Assembly (NCBI RefSeq): GCF_011397635.1
Contig: NC_064770.1
Location: forward strand, 29,225,098 to 29,289,097
DNA from: Epinephelus fuscoguttatus
Lineage: Eukaryota > Chordata > Actinopteri > Perciformes > Serranidae
Length of the DNA: 64,000 nt
Direction of reading: 5' to 3'
The notes beneath the pieces were generated by a model. It was given only the letters and a program-made list of their open reading frames with translations, searched no databases and was not told the DNA's origin. Positions 23,048 through 35,254 of this stretch are shown one piece after another. How positions within the stretch are numbered: position 1 is the first letter of the stretch; each line of letters opens with the position of its first letter. Made by a program: the position numbers and the translations under genes.

Positions 23048-26000
23048 ATGTCTGGGAAGATCAAGAGCCGGAGTGCCGCTAACGCAGAGTCGATAAGCGG
23101 CGGGGTGTCCTGCGATGAACGCATCCTGAGGGATTGTCACCAACTGTACACGGATCCCGACAGTGGTGAGTTGGCTGACATATTTTGCTGGACTCAAACC
23201 TTCGCTGGAAATCCCTTCAACACTGACCTAATTGTCAATATAATAAAGCTAGCAAACTGTTTGCTGACCGGGGGTTAGCTAGCTAGCTTAGTAAGTTTGG
23301 AGACCTTATCCGTGCTACAGGGGGCTAACCGTTAGCTAACGTTAGCTGTTAAGCAAGGACTTTATGGATTGGCTGACGTTGTGCAAGCTAGCATTAATGC
23401 TAGTTTTAACAGCCAGCTGCCAATTAATTACTGATGAGTCAGCTACACGTTAACAGCGTTTTTGCAGTTGTACCTCATTATAAAGTGAGTTTTGGTTGGG
23501 GTCAGTTTATAAGAGTCCATCTAGGGGCGTCGCTAGGAATTCTGGGTCCCCGGAAAATTAATGAATGAATGAAATTAAGTACCGTGAACGCACTAAAAGC
23601 AATAAATGCTTTTATAAATGAAAATAACTACTCCTACAGAAGTGATTGTGGCCCTTCTCCAGCCCAGCTCACTCAAGCAGCAGTCTTGGTCCTGACTGCC
23701 TGACCTGAGTCCTGCAGGTGCAACCACAGCACCATGATGGCTCCAGTCTAACTTGATAGGTGTATTCTTTAATTTACATAAAAAAATAAAATAAAAAATC
23801 ATTGTGTTTTTTCCAGGCTTGATCACAGTCGCTGAATCTGTTGGTGTGAAGTTGCTGCCTCCCCGAAAAAAGATCACTGTGATGCTGATGGGCAACCACT
23901 CTGCTGGGAAAAGCTCCTTCATCAACTGGTAAGTATGTTGTAAGAAAGGATGTCCCAGTGTAGTTTACAGAGAGCAAGTCTGCCCACATTAAGCAAACAT
24001 GATCAAGATCAAGATTAACTTTATTGTCCCACAGTGTGGGAAATTGTCTTGGGCCCTACACCCATACTGCAGCCATAGAAATACAACATACAACATAATA
24101 CATAGACAAATCAACATCATACAAAACACAAAAGAGATAGATAGATAACATCACATGCTAAAAATACCTCTACAAAAATGCAAATCAGCAAATCATCATA
24201 ATCAAATTCCAGTTCTCTATCTGCCATTGTTTTAAAAGCTTTACAGACAGAGGTATGAATGGTTTTTAAATATGTCGAGTCTGCGATGAGGCACTCTAAA
24301 GCTCCTACCACAGGGCAGCAGCTTGCACTCTGTATGCAGAACATGAGAGGAGTCATTGATGATCTTATTGGCTTGACTTAGAGTAGCTTGCTCAAAAAAA
24401 TAGACTGCAAGGAAATGTGCTCTTTGACACCTATTATTCTCCAGTCTGTATTTTAACTGCACACAGAGGTTACCAAACCAAGCTGTGATACTGTACCTAA
24501 GTAGGCCCTCTAACAATGCCTGATAAAAAATTATCATAAATTTTTGATCATCACCATGAACTCTCAAAGTAAGAAATGCAACTGTTGTTGTAATCTGCTG
24601 CAGAGACTATCAACATGTGTGTTCCTGGTTAGGGAGGTGTCAACAAAGACTTCGAGATATTTATATGATGGGACCTGTGCCATGGATTGGATGTGGATGA
24701 CATCACAAAGTGACAAACGTGACAAAATGTTCTTGTCCAAGCCTGTACAGCTGATTTTGTGTGTGTCCTTGGTACTGTCCTTTATGCAATTTATTGGAAC
24801 ATTTAGCTGATAAATGCAATCCATAATGCATGAGTGCAGCTAAGATTTTACTGTGATCTTTATGTCAGCCAATACAGACTATTGATTTTGTAGAATAGTA
24901 TAGTTTTAATTTATTTAGCTTGGACAGTGGACAAAATATTTATCCTCCCCTGGAGCATCACTAAATTGTTTGTTGTGACCTGTTTTTTTTTTTTTTGGTC
25001 AGGTATGTCGAAGAGCACATCCAGCGCACTGGAGTGGCTATTGAGACCCAAGGCTTCAGCTTTGTAACAAGTGGGCGCAAGAGAGAATCTCTCACAGTAA
25101 GTGCAACAGTACAAAAACAATAAGGTGCCATTTGTTGTAAGTTGAGTTTATATTCACAAGGTAAAGGAAGCGTGAGCGTGACGCCTACTCCATCCTGTCC
25201 CTGAATAGCATCCACATTGAACGTCTTACAGATTACAAATACCTTGGCATCTGGCTAGATGACAAGCTTTCATTTAAAACACACGTGCTTAAGCTCACAA
25301 AGAAGGTGAGAATTAAATTGGGGGCATTGTACAGACTTTGGTCATGCTTCTCTTTAGAAAATAGAAGGACAATTATTCAGCCTACTATAGTCTCAGATTA
25401 TGGCGATATTTTGTATATGCATACAGCTCAATCCACATTAAAATCATTTGATAGCGTCTACCACAGTTCTCTCTGTTTTATTACTGCGGATGGTTTTATA
25501 ACTCACCACTGTGAGCTATATCAGAATGTGGGATGGTGTTCTCGCACTGATAGAAGGGAAAACATTGTCTCCTTTTTGTTTTATAAGGCATTGCTTGGAA
25601 AGATGCCCTTCTACCTCACTTCTCTTTTTAAAATCAAATCCATCTCTCATCAAACACACTCACAGGGATTTTTATCCCTTGAAACTCCTCAGATCACTTC
25701 AAAGCTCGGTAAATTAGTTTTTAGTTTTCTCGCAGCAAATAAATGGAAGGAGTTACAAGAGGTATTTAAAGTAGATAGGTATGTGTCATTAGGTTATATC
25801 AAGTATATGCTAGATGATATGGTTGTTTTACAGTGTTCCTGCTTTGGTTAATTGACAGACATGCTTTTCTACATATTACTATTTTTGTTGTTGTTGTTGT
25901 TATGTATCCGTCCTTTATTGCAGACTCTATTCTTAATATTTAATTTTTCATCTTTATATGATTGGTTTTTTATTGCTGTTTATAATTCTTGATACATTGC

Positions 26001-29000
26001 TGCTACTTACTTGTTTTTGGGTTTTTTAAAATATATTTTTTGGGACATTTTTGCCTTTATTGTGCAGGACAGGTAAGCGTGAAAGAGGGAGAGAGAAGGG
26101 GGATGACATGCAGCAAAGGGCCACAGGCTGGATTCGAACCCGGGCCGCTGTGGCAAGAGCCTTGTACATGGGGCGCCTGCTCCAACCACTAAGCCACTGA
26201 CTCCCCGCTACTTATTTGTTTTTATGAACTTTTTCCATCACTTTATTGCAATTGCTATCATATATTTGAATCCCCCTAGCCCGTTGAATGTGAACTCAAG
26301 ACATTGCTGTAAAAGAGCTTAATGCGCAGTCAGTTTTCCCTGAATAAACAATGGTTTATTGATTGATATTTGGTTGAGGGAGAAGTAATGTGAAATTCAA
26401 ATGGACTTGTTACATCAACTTGAATTAGCTCCTCTGAAGTGTTTTCAGTTCTTCTGGAGATCCTGACACCTGCTTCACAAACTATCTCTGACAAATTTGT
26501 TTCTGTTTTTCTGTAGGGCAATGCCACCCTTCATCTATATCCACACTTCAAGCCTCTGCAAGAGTTCAAAGGTGAGATTGCTGCTCGAATCACAATCCCT
26601 CCCTGTTCTATTCTAAAGAGTTACCACAATGATGCACTTTGTCCCCCCTCAGGCTGCCACCACACTGATCCACTCCCAAATTCCCGGCATTTTGATGGAG
26701 AGATTTGCTGATTTGTTGCTTGGCGTAGTTTTTCTGCAGCCTGTTTAGGACGCAGCAACAGCACAGATTGGATCAAAGTGGCAGCACCCTCACATTTTTA
26801 TCCTTTGAAGACACTGATACAGTCCCTTGTCTTTATGGAAGAAAAACAAGGATCAAAAAGCAGAAAGCATTCACATTACTATGCTGCAATTGTGTTAAAG
26901 CCAAATGAAGGAACTTATTTGAAGCATGATGAATTTAATGCTCAGAGATCTGTACTGATTTGATCTCTGATCTGTTTGAATTGATATCTAGGTGTTTCAG
27001 AGTACTTGAGCACAGAGATCTGCACGTCGCGACAGAAACGGTTCAGCCTGGTGACATTTGTGGATTCACCGGGGTTGGTGGACGGTGACATGAAGTATCC
27101 CTTTGATGTGGACCAGGTTATCATGTGGCTGGGTGAGTGGCCACTAAATGACCTTGCTTGTTGTCATACTGTAGTTAATAAGGGTCCCCTAGGGCTTCTG
27201 TGGCAGCTGGTGTTGTGACACCGAGTTATTTTAAATGGCATTGTAAAAATAATACAAGTATAGAGGAGCAGTTCTGTTGAATGTGTGATGTCTTCAGTTA
27301 AAGTGAGATACCAGCCTCTAAAGGCACCAGGCCACGGTTATTTCTGCCACAGTATTTGTGTGCCATTAGTGATCTTTTGTCAAGTTGGCTACTGATCTCA
27401 CCACTTCCTTTGCGAACTAGCTTTTGTAAGCTTCTTTTTTTGTAAGCTAGTTTTGTAATCATCTTTCTGTGCAATTATATTGTCACAGTGTGATGAAACC
27501 GCACAATGATACAAAACTCTAAGTAATGAGCAAGTAAAACAATTAAAGAACTTTATACAATCCTACAGAAAAGTTTAATGAGTATCACTCAGGAGTTCTC
27601 GCTCTGACATCAAACTTCCATTACCATACGTTTTAATATAATAATAAGAAGATTTAATACAATAGACATTGTGTAAGAATCTGTTGTGGTGTAATAGTCC
27701 TTCCCACTTTCCCTCTCAGGTGATCTCTGTGACCTGATTCTGGTCTTCTTTGATCCCATGGGTCAGGCTTTGTGCAAGCGCACCCTCAACATAGTGGAGA
27801 GCCTGAATGAGAAACATGGAGATCGTCTGCGTTTTTACCTGAGCAAGGCTGACGAGGCTGGAGGAGAGTCGGACAGACAGGTACGCTCAGCAACAGCTCA
27901 CTTTAAAAGCCCATTTTTTTAGGACTGTCATCATTCTTCATTCACATGTATACAAATGCATTTTTTACTCACCTCAGTTAAAGGAGTTTCCACATGTATA
28001 AGAATTTTAAAAACAGAGGAGGAGGAATAATAACCTAAAACAGAGCATGTCCTCTTCATGTTAAAGTGTGTGGGTAGTTGAAAGCTGCTGTCGAGTGTCT
28101 TAACCAATGCAGGTTTTAAAGTATGTATGAGCACAGAAGTAGGGCTGTAACTCACAATTATTTTTCAGATTAAATGTTTTGTCTATAAAATGTAAAAAAA
28201 AAAAAAAAAAAAAAAAAAAGAGGTGAAATATTGCCCTGTCTAATTTCCCAGGGCCTAAGGTGACATCATTTCATTTGACCAACAGTCTAAAAGTCCAAAG
28301 CTTTTTAGTATGTTGTCATGTTTGATCAAAAGAGCATCAAATACTCATATTTAAGAAGCATGAAACCTGTAGATGTTTGGCTTGTTTTGCTTTAAAAGGA
28401 TTAAATTTGATGATCAGAACAGCAGCCAATTAATTTTCTGTCCATGAACTAACCATAAATTGACTGACTATTGCAGCTCTTTTCAGAACACACAAGTAAA
28501 TGAACATTCTCTCCCATAAAGTAAAGTCCGTTTGACCAGAATTATTAGCCATTGTCTATATCCACTCAAAAGGACCTATTTGTCTTTTTGTGTCTGTCTG
28601 TCTCAGAGAGTAATGATGCAGATTGTTCAGGAGCTCTGCAAGCGACCAGGACTGAACAAATGCGGTTTTGACATGCCCACCATCTACATTCCTAATCCAA
28701 GTAAGGTAAGGGTCGCACTTCATTGAGCTTCAGGTGATTGTATGCTGTTAATGCTCATGTCTCTGCTACCTCAACTTGTTCTTTGTAATTCCAATTATTT
28801 AAAGGTTAATATAAACATAATGATGGGCGCACATTGTAATTTGTTGTCTTTGTTCACAGCCAAGTCGCTGTGTGAACCAGATTGAGGAGGTTTGTCGCAC
28901 CGTCGAGAAAACCATAAACCAGACAGTCCAGAATACACTCAACTCCCTGGAGAAGGACTGTGAGATTATCAGTGAGGCCATCACTGATACACTCAATAAT

Positions 29001-30730
29001 GACAGGTAACACACAGAAACAGTTTGTGCCTCAGAATGCAGTATAGTTTCATGACCTGACATGCTTTATTGTTGCACTACTAAAAAAAATTATGTTCAGT
29101 GTTTAACTTGATTGAAAAGAAATGTGTGCAGCAGCCAGTTGAGGTCACTGTCTTTGCACTTTTGTTTCATTGACTCCTATTCATCCCAACTGTAAGCGCC
29201 ATCCTGTGCAGATATTTAATCTTACTGAGACACATGCACAGTAGCATCAGTCCATGATGCCTTCAGAGAATAATCCGACCCTCTGCTCTCACAGGCAGAC
29301 CGGTACTAGGAACCGACGGGCGCGCTGTAAGAGCTGCTTCCTGACTCTGCTGGGCTTCACCATCCCCATGGCTCTGATGGCCTTACTGGTGCTGGGCCTT
29401 CTGTCCCAGGAGCTGCTGGAGGCGGCTATGGGCCGCGAGGGCAGAGAGATGCTCTCACTCTACCTGGTGAGTGTTCAAGGGAGTGCACCACACGCTGTTG
29501 TTTTGTAGGCGTTGCACAGTCGACATAAAGCAGTCAAGTCTGATTTTTAGCTGCCCTTGTAATCCACAGGCTCCTGTAGTGAGAGTACTGGAGTCCCTCT
29601 CTGTGGAGCAGCAGCTTTACAGTTGTGGCGGACTGGTCCTTCTCTCCTTCCTCCTGCTCATTATCGCACGCTTCTCCTTCAGGTAGGACAGCACCATCAT
29701 CTGCTCATCTACTGTTATTGTAATGTCACCATTTTCATTCATTGTAATATATTTTATTCTACATGAACTCTCAGTCCTCATTTACCCTTTGCTCTAGTGC
29801 AGTTTCATCTGCACAGTGCACACTTCAAGTTCAAATGTACATACTTGACAGTTAAATTTTTAAGAAAAAAATGCCTGTATCCAAGTTTCATAATGTATTT
29901 TATTTTATTTCATGTTATTTATTTTATTTTATTAAAAAATAAGAAAGAATCAAATAACAAACTCTCTTTAATCTTTTCAGCCTTGTCACTGTCTCGAAAG
30001 GGACTTCTCCGTCCGTTTAAGAGAGTATTCTCTAGAGTTTGTTGCTTCGATGCTGCCTTTGCTTTAGTCACCTGAATTAACTGTATTCCAGTGAAGGTTT
30101 AAATTCGTTGCCGTCATTACGTTGCTGTGCATGAAAGCCTCTTGAGTAAAAACACTTGTGTGACAGATGACATGAAACAAAGGATCAGATTGGGCCCAAT
30201 ATAGTCGACACCAGTCAGTAGTACAGTTTGGTACATAAACTACATTTGTACTGTATGTAGTATCTTTGTATCTGAGATTGTTTTGGTGTCTATTTTCTCT
30301 TGCCCGTGGTATTTTACAGGTTGTTGTGTTTTTTTACTGCAGCTGTGACACTTTGATTTCCCTTTGTGGAATCAAGAAGATAATCTGTTAAGCAGCTGCA
30401 TGTGATCTGGGCTCCCTGTGATTTTGCAGCACTGCTCATGACAAAGGATAAAAACAAACTTTCACATTTCTTATCAAACTCCCTTCAATTCTTTGCAGCA
30501 CTCAACCAACTCTGTCAGGCAAACAAAAAAGGCAACTGCAGGAGAAGCTGGAGTACATCCAGGAGGTGGTCAAGACCAAAAAGGTATTACAAGTGTGTTT
30601 GAGTATGACTAAAACGGTACTAATAGAAATGCATTATTGGGATTTTAAACTGTCTAATCTTTGCCTGTAGAAAAAGCTGTATGAAGATTACCTCCGTCAG
30701 AGTGTCAGCGATCAGGACATGGACTTGTAA
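23048..30730 (+). CDS. Unrecognised dynamin/EHD-like GTPase with C-terminal transmembrane hairpin
   Basis: Twelve exons: 23048-23165, 23817-23928, 25003-25096, 26517-26571, 26992-27132, 27720-27880, 28607-28705, 28860-29005, 29295-29466, 29570-29682, 30499-30583, 30671-30730. All are GT-AG and in frame, giving 451 aa. Seen: P-loop GNHSAGKS (65-72), DSPG switch (151-154), LILVFFD strand and SKAD G4 motif (215-218), a helical segment (about 228-305), a basic Arg/Lys/Cys cluster (309-323), TM helix about 324-345, a 38-residue loop, TM helix about 384-400, and a charged coiled tail (about 405-451). The G4 context and the YPFD..Q..W stretch resemble EHD proteins and sarcalumenin, but sequence agreement is modest. 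TM pair plus coiled tail resembles atlastin and mitofusin. By inference, a membrane-remodelling or tethering GTPase of an internal membrane. I do not know a named orthologue. Start context has A at -3. Confidence 0.85.
24001..24845 (-). pseudogene. Non-LTR retrotransposon 3' fragment, broken
   Basis: On the minus strand, pieces such as FYQALLEGLLRYSITAWFGNL match the region after the reverse transcriptase of fish CR1/Rex1-type LINEs. Further pieces (QANKIINDSSHVLHTE) follow, then a 3' tail with TTTCCCACACTGTGGGACAA and TTAATCTTGATCTTGATC. Frames are broken. Lies in intron 2 of the GTPase gene. Confidence 0.65.
25160..25855 (+). pseudogene. LINE reverse-transcriptase C-terminal fragment
   Basis: Encodes ..YKYLGIWLDDKLSFKTHVLKLTKKVRIKLGALYR.. 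in one frame, the thumb region of non-LTR reverse transcriptases, then an open stretch from 25285 to 25851. Truncated at 5'. Lies in intron 3 of the GTPase gene and is not an exon. Confidence 0.7.
26030..26212 (-). mobile_element. tRNA-derived SINE
   Basis: Reading the minus strand: GGGGAGTCAGTGGCTTAGTGG carries a pol III A box, then CCGGGTTCGAATCC is a full B box, followed by a pyrimidine-rich body and an AATAAAGGCAAAAA end. Typical of fish tRNA-derived SINEs. Confidence 0.8.
28140..28485. mobile_element. hAT-like MITE in GTPase intron 6
   Basis: Left end TAGGGCTGTAACTCACAATT; right end reads ACTGACTATTGCAGCTCT, roughly its inverse. Contains a long poly(A) run at 28194-28219. Ends resemble those at 8152 but match less well. 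Confidence 0.55.
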
Positions 30731-30789
30731 AGAAAGACGGTGATGCACACAGCGATTCCACATCCCCACACTGACGTCGGACCAAATGA

Positions 30790-30795
30790 AATAAA
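30790..30795 (+). terminator. Candidate poly(A) signals of the GTPase gene
   Basis: AATAAA lies 60 bases after the stop codon at 30730. A second AATAAA at 31446-31451 could serve a longer 3' UTR of roughly 720 bases. Which is used cannot be told from sequence. Confidence 0.45.
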
Positions 30796-33700
30796 AGCTT
30801 TGCCAAGGTTTCACACCAGCCGTCATGTCACTGACCACTAGATGCTGCATACTGTGGAAGTGTGCAGATGTACATTTTAAGCACATGGTACACTTGTAGA
30901 AAAGCTTTGGTGCTTTGGATACTGTAAAGTTTGTTTACGTATTAGATGGTGTTACCTCTGTAAACGCTCCAAAACCACACTACCTGCAGATGATTAGTGT
31001 TTGGAGATGACCTTTTGTTACTGATCACTTATTGTTGTAAGCATTTATATACATGTATTTTGTGCCTCTGCACCAGTCAAATGAATACCACTTTAAGATA
31101 TTTAAACATTTTCAAACTATTTATAATATTTCTTTATCAGAGAAATTGTATTTTGGTTATATGGCATATAGCACTAGTTTATATGAGTCACTTTGTATGA
31201 GTTTCCGAAGACTTTCACCAGCATTTTTATACAGTACTCTGGCTGCTTGGTATCATGAAGTTACAGTTTGAGGTATTAATCCAGGTCTCATCATGAATGT
31301 CTGTGAAAGGTAATGTGTAGAATATTCAATTATCCACACAACTCTTGTTATTGAAGTAAATATCCAGCAATCGAACATTTTATCAGTGAAGTTTTTGTAC
31401 TTTCCTGTTCTATATTGTGACCATGTTTTAACTACAAATGAATTAAATAAATAGTGTTCAATATACTGTCGGAGGTTCCTTATTGAGATTAAGGCCCCAT
31501 CTACACGCATGCAGATATTTTTGTAAATGGATATTTTTCTCTACGTTTTGGCCTCTTTTCCACGTGTAAACAGACAAAAACAGAGATTGATTGATTGATT
31601 GATTGATTGAGGTGAAGATTTTTAAAAAAAAAACAAAAAAAAACTAGAGGGGTCTAGATGCAGTCTTGCAGACTACTCACTTCACCACAAGAAAGAAACA
31701 AATCTTAAGAGGAGTGCATTTCAGGTTTTAGTTGTGCATGTGATCATTTCTCCGTACTTCTAAATTCCTTGACTCTCCGGTTTGAATAACAAGTCAGGTA
31801 CCACCCTGAAGATCTTAGATACAGTCTCTGCAGAAAATGTCTGCCTCTAGTGGACTGATGCCTTTACAAAAGGGTTAGTGCCACATTTTGGGATATCCTT
31901 TGTTTTGATTTTCATTAGGTGGGAGTAATGACATGATGCTCTGCCCAAATCCTGTTTGAAAATATCTGCATTTGAAGATGACAGATGATTATTGATTATG
32001 TGTAACCATACAAAAATGTGTGTTGTTTGGGAAAAAGTGTTCTGAAGTCGCCACATCAGAATCAGAGTAAGGTTTATTGCCACGTTGGTTTTCACATTCA
32101 GTGAAAACCAACTTGATGTTTTGATGCCTACAATTAAACTTTTTAAAGGAAATAAAAACAAAAGCAAGTCACCGGAAATGTGAAAATACACAATAAAATG
32201 GTTATAGTATATCTGCAGGGTGTCTTAAATTCAATTTTATAAATATTTGGCCTTAAAAGTCATTAAATAGAATTTGTGAGGTCTTAATTACTTATATGTT
32301 GGCAAAATGTAGATTAACCCAACTGGCTTTAACAACCATATTCCTACATACCTCTCTCTGCACAAGACCACATGTATACTACTTACATTTATACTTTCTT
32401 TAAATGTTTGATCAAGCAAAATATGATTTGTCCCAAAAATCGGTCTCAAGTTTAGTTAAAAATGTCTTAAAATCATAAAATGTAAGACCTTATTGTTATG
32501 TTTTTCTGTTACCAAATTTCATTCAGTAATTTGGATGTATGATGACACAGTAGCAAAGTTTCATGTTTTTCTTTTTCAGGGATATTAATCCTGCCTGAGA
32601 CAGCATCTGTCACAAATATCAGAGAGGTTTGGATAGATCTTCGATAATCTAGCTTTGCTAAAATGGATCCTGTGAAGAATTATCATGATCTGTTTTAATT
32701 TGTAAGATTGTACCTATATTTCTTCTCTGCTTCATAGTTTTGTTCTTGCCACACCCGTTTGACTGCAGATGAATAGGGGCAGGATGCATGCCATCCTCGA
32801 TATCAGATTTCTAGATGAAGAGATGAAAATCGAAGAGAGGCATGTAAGAGTATCAGGGCTGGAAAATGAAGTTGGATCAAAATAGACTCGCAGGTTTGGC
32901 CAGGGCATATAAATGGAAGGATTCTGCTGTAATCACAGGTGAAAACTGTTTATAGCATGTGGTTTCCAGTTTGGTGAGAACAGTGATTTCAAATCTTTTG
33001 TTTTAAATTGAAAAGCAAACAGAGGAAACTATAAACCTTGTAGTCATGCCTTTGTCAAGCAAAGGAAGCAGGTGCAAAAGGACTGCTGCCAATAAAACAC
33101 TGTTTTCCAGTTTCAAGGTTATTACCAAGCTTGACTTTTAACATCTCTGTCAAACACTGCCAAGTGAAATAATTTACAGATGAAGTTTATGAATCACTCA
33201 GATAGAGTTCTGCTCTTTTCTTTTATAAGAGGGATGATTAACCGCAAAGTGAAACATTATGAAGTCCCTCTAACATAACTCATATTAATTTAAGGTGTTG
33301 AACACATGATGTCATGCACATACAGTACGTTATTACATAATCTTTCCTTTGTGAAGGACAACAGAGGACTTCACATCATATCAACATGCAGTATGAAAAG
33401 TGACCTGCTTGCCAAAGCTGATAACACACAGCTGAAGCTCATTGTGCACTGGTATGTAGCACTGTGAACAGAAGAAACAGATTTCTGTGCTGATAGTTTT
33501 TTGTTGAATGGAGGAATTGCACTGGAAGCACTGGGAGCCATGACAGAGCAACACAGCCACATCTTTCATCATGACACAGAGTCCAAGAGACACCATTTCT
33601 GATCAGCAGGACCTTCCTCCTGCACACTGCCTTCAAAATAGGAGCTACATTTGAATTCTATCCTACATAAACTGAGGGATAATCTGAAAAAAAGAGAGAT

Positions 33701-34077
33701 GTGATTTGCCGTAATATTTGGATTTTTCTTCTTAATACATTCCTCTTTAATTTTGAAAAGGTAACTTGCAAAGGATATATATCAGTGCTGGGAGCAGTAA
33801 TAACATACCATTCACGAGGACCAAAATATAAAATAACTTAAAATTGTCTTCCTCCACCAGAGGGTATCCTTATTAGAGAGGAAAAAGTCATTTTTCAATA
33901 CCTCCATATTGCTTTCATCAAAGAGGTTACAGTAGTGTTACAGTAATTTTAAGTTCTTCTCTTATATATGTCCAAGAAAATTGAGAAATGCAATTTTTTT
34001 TATCACACACTAACTTTTTTTTTTTATTTCTGACATTAAAAACTTGAAAATTTTCATATATGATAATAATATATAGG

Positions 34078-34493
34078 CTATTTTGTTTTTGTTCTGCAGT
34101 TTACAGTGAGTCCACAAGACTATCTCGGAGAATTAAAGGATCTGTTTCAAAATCACAGTGCCCCATCAGCAAAAATAAATAAAGATAAAAAAAAATAAAA
34201 TAAAAATATAAACTAATAATAATAAAAAATAATAAATAAATTATTATTATATGCTGATCAAATAATAATAACAATAATAATGATAATGATAATGAAAATA
34301 ATAACAATTGGTGGGCCATATAAAAAAAATTATTCATTTTTGTTATTTATTATTATTATTATTATTATTAGTTTATATTTCTAGTTTTATTTTTGAACTT
34401 TTTTATTTATTTTTGCTGATGGGGCAAAGATCCTTGAATTCTGTAAGATAGTCTCAAGGACTCACTGTAAACTTCAGCACTTAAAACAAAATA
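34078..34493. mobile_element. Fold-back element rich in AT
   Basis: Left arm TTTACAGTGAGTCC-ACAAGACTATCT pairs with right arm AGATAGTCT-AAGGACTCACTGTAAA; the arms extend outward to TATTTTG/CAAAATA. Interior is A/T-rich with triplet runs. It is followed directly by an (ATCT)n microsatellite. Confidence 0.7.
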
Positions 34494-34495
34494 GC

Positions 34496-34568
<73 letters not shown>

Positions 34569-34717
34569 GATATAGATATAGATATATATAGATATATGTG
34601 ATCATTTTCCATTTAATGTCGGAATTAAATAACAAAAGTAAGTGCGTAATTAGTAAATATCAGCTATCGTTCTTTAATAATAATGAAAATAAAAATAAAG
34701 ATAAAAATAAAAATGAA

Positions 34718-34758
<41 letters not shown>

Positions 34759-35082
34759 TAATTATTATTATTATAAGAATGAGTAAATAATAAAATATAA
34801 TAATAAATGAATGAATGAATAATGAATAACAATACATAAAACAAGAAATAAATAATGTTACAGTATATGGTGTATTATTTTTGTGACGTACAAACTGGGG
34901 TTCAGTGACCCCCAGCGGTCACCAAACAGTGGACATGATGACAGGATGCCTAATGTCCAGGGAGTGGCAGCAACATAAACCAAAGCTGTGGTCACTTTTC
35001 TTGGTATTTTAACCTCCATAAAATCCGGTCAAATCAGAAGCCAAAGCGCACAGGGCAAGGCACTCGTGAACAGGAAGGAGGT

Positions 35083-35090
35083 TGACGTCA
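35083..35090. promoter_or_regulatory. Full CRE palindrome with adjacent ETS core before rabep2
   Basis: TGACGTCA is followed at once by TTTCCG (an ETS-type core on the other strand), 165 bases upstream of the rabep2 start codon. The surrounding 35030-35250 region is likely promoter and 5' UTR. Use is inferred. Confidence 0.5.
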
Positions 35091-35254
35091 TTTCCGCAGG
35101 CTTAAACCGGGGAAAGTTGTTTCCTGAAGTTGACACTGCGCTGATCATTTCCACACCTAAACTCTGCTGCTTCTACAAAATGACTCCGAAAGGTTTCCCG
35201 GATTTTTGATAGATATGTTTTTTTTATCGTCAGGTGAAGTCTGTCTGACAAAAA

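Larger units (their letters stand above)
30731..35254. other. Spacer between the GTPase gene and rabep2
   Basis: 3' UTR of the GTPase gene to about 31470, a (GATT)n run at 31584-31609, a LINE-tail-like piece near 32055-32105 (AGGTTTATTGCCACGTTGG), a fold-back at 34078-34493, (ATCT)n at 34497-34567 and (AAT)n at 34717-34768. Promoter signals start near 35030. I see no gene between 31500 and 34000. Confidence 0.65.

Noticed and set aside
22731-23096. 121-codon open frame ending just inside the GTPase gene
   Set aside because: Different frame from the GTPase start at 23048, and it spans the promoter motif; no conserved features. At most upstream-ORF material.
25285-25851. 188-codon open frame inside GTPase intron 3 as a host gene
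   Set aside because: Its text is the C-terminal part of a non-LTR reverse transcriptase and it lacks a start or promoter of its own.
23048-30730. Mitofusin as the identity of the GTPase
   Set aside because: The protein is only 451 aa, G-domain motifs differ (DSPG with SKAD rather than the mitofusin set), and no heptad-repeat HR1 region precedes the membrane pair. Only the layout is similar.
34497-34770. Tetranucleotide and triplet arrays as CRISPR or satellite
   Set aside because: Units of 3-4 bases without spacers are plain microsatellites.
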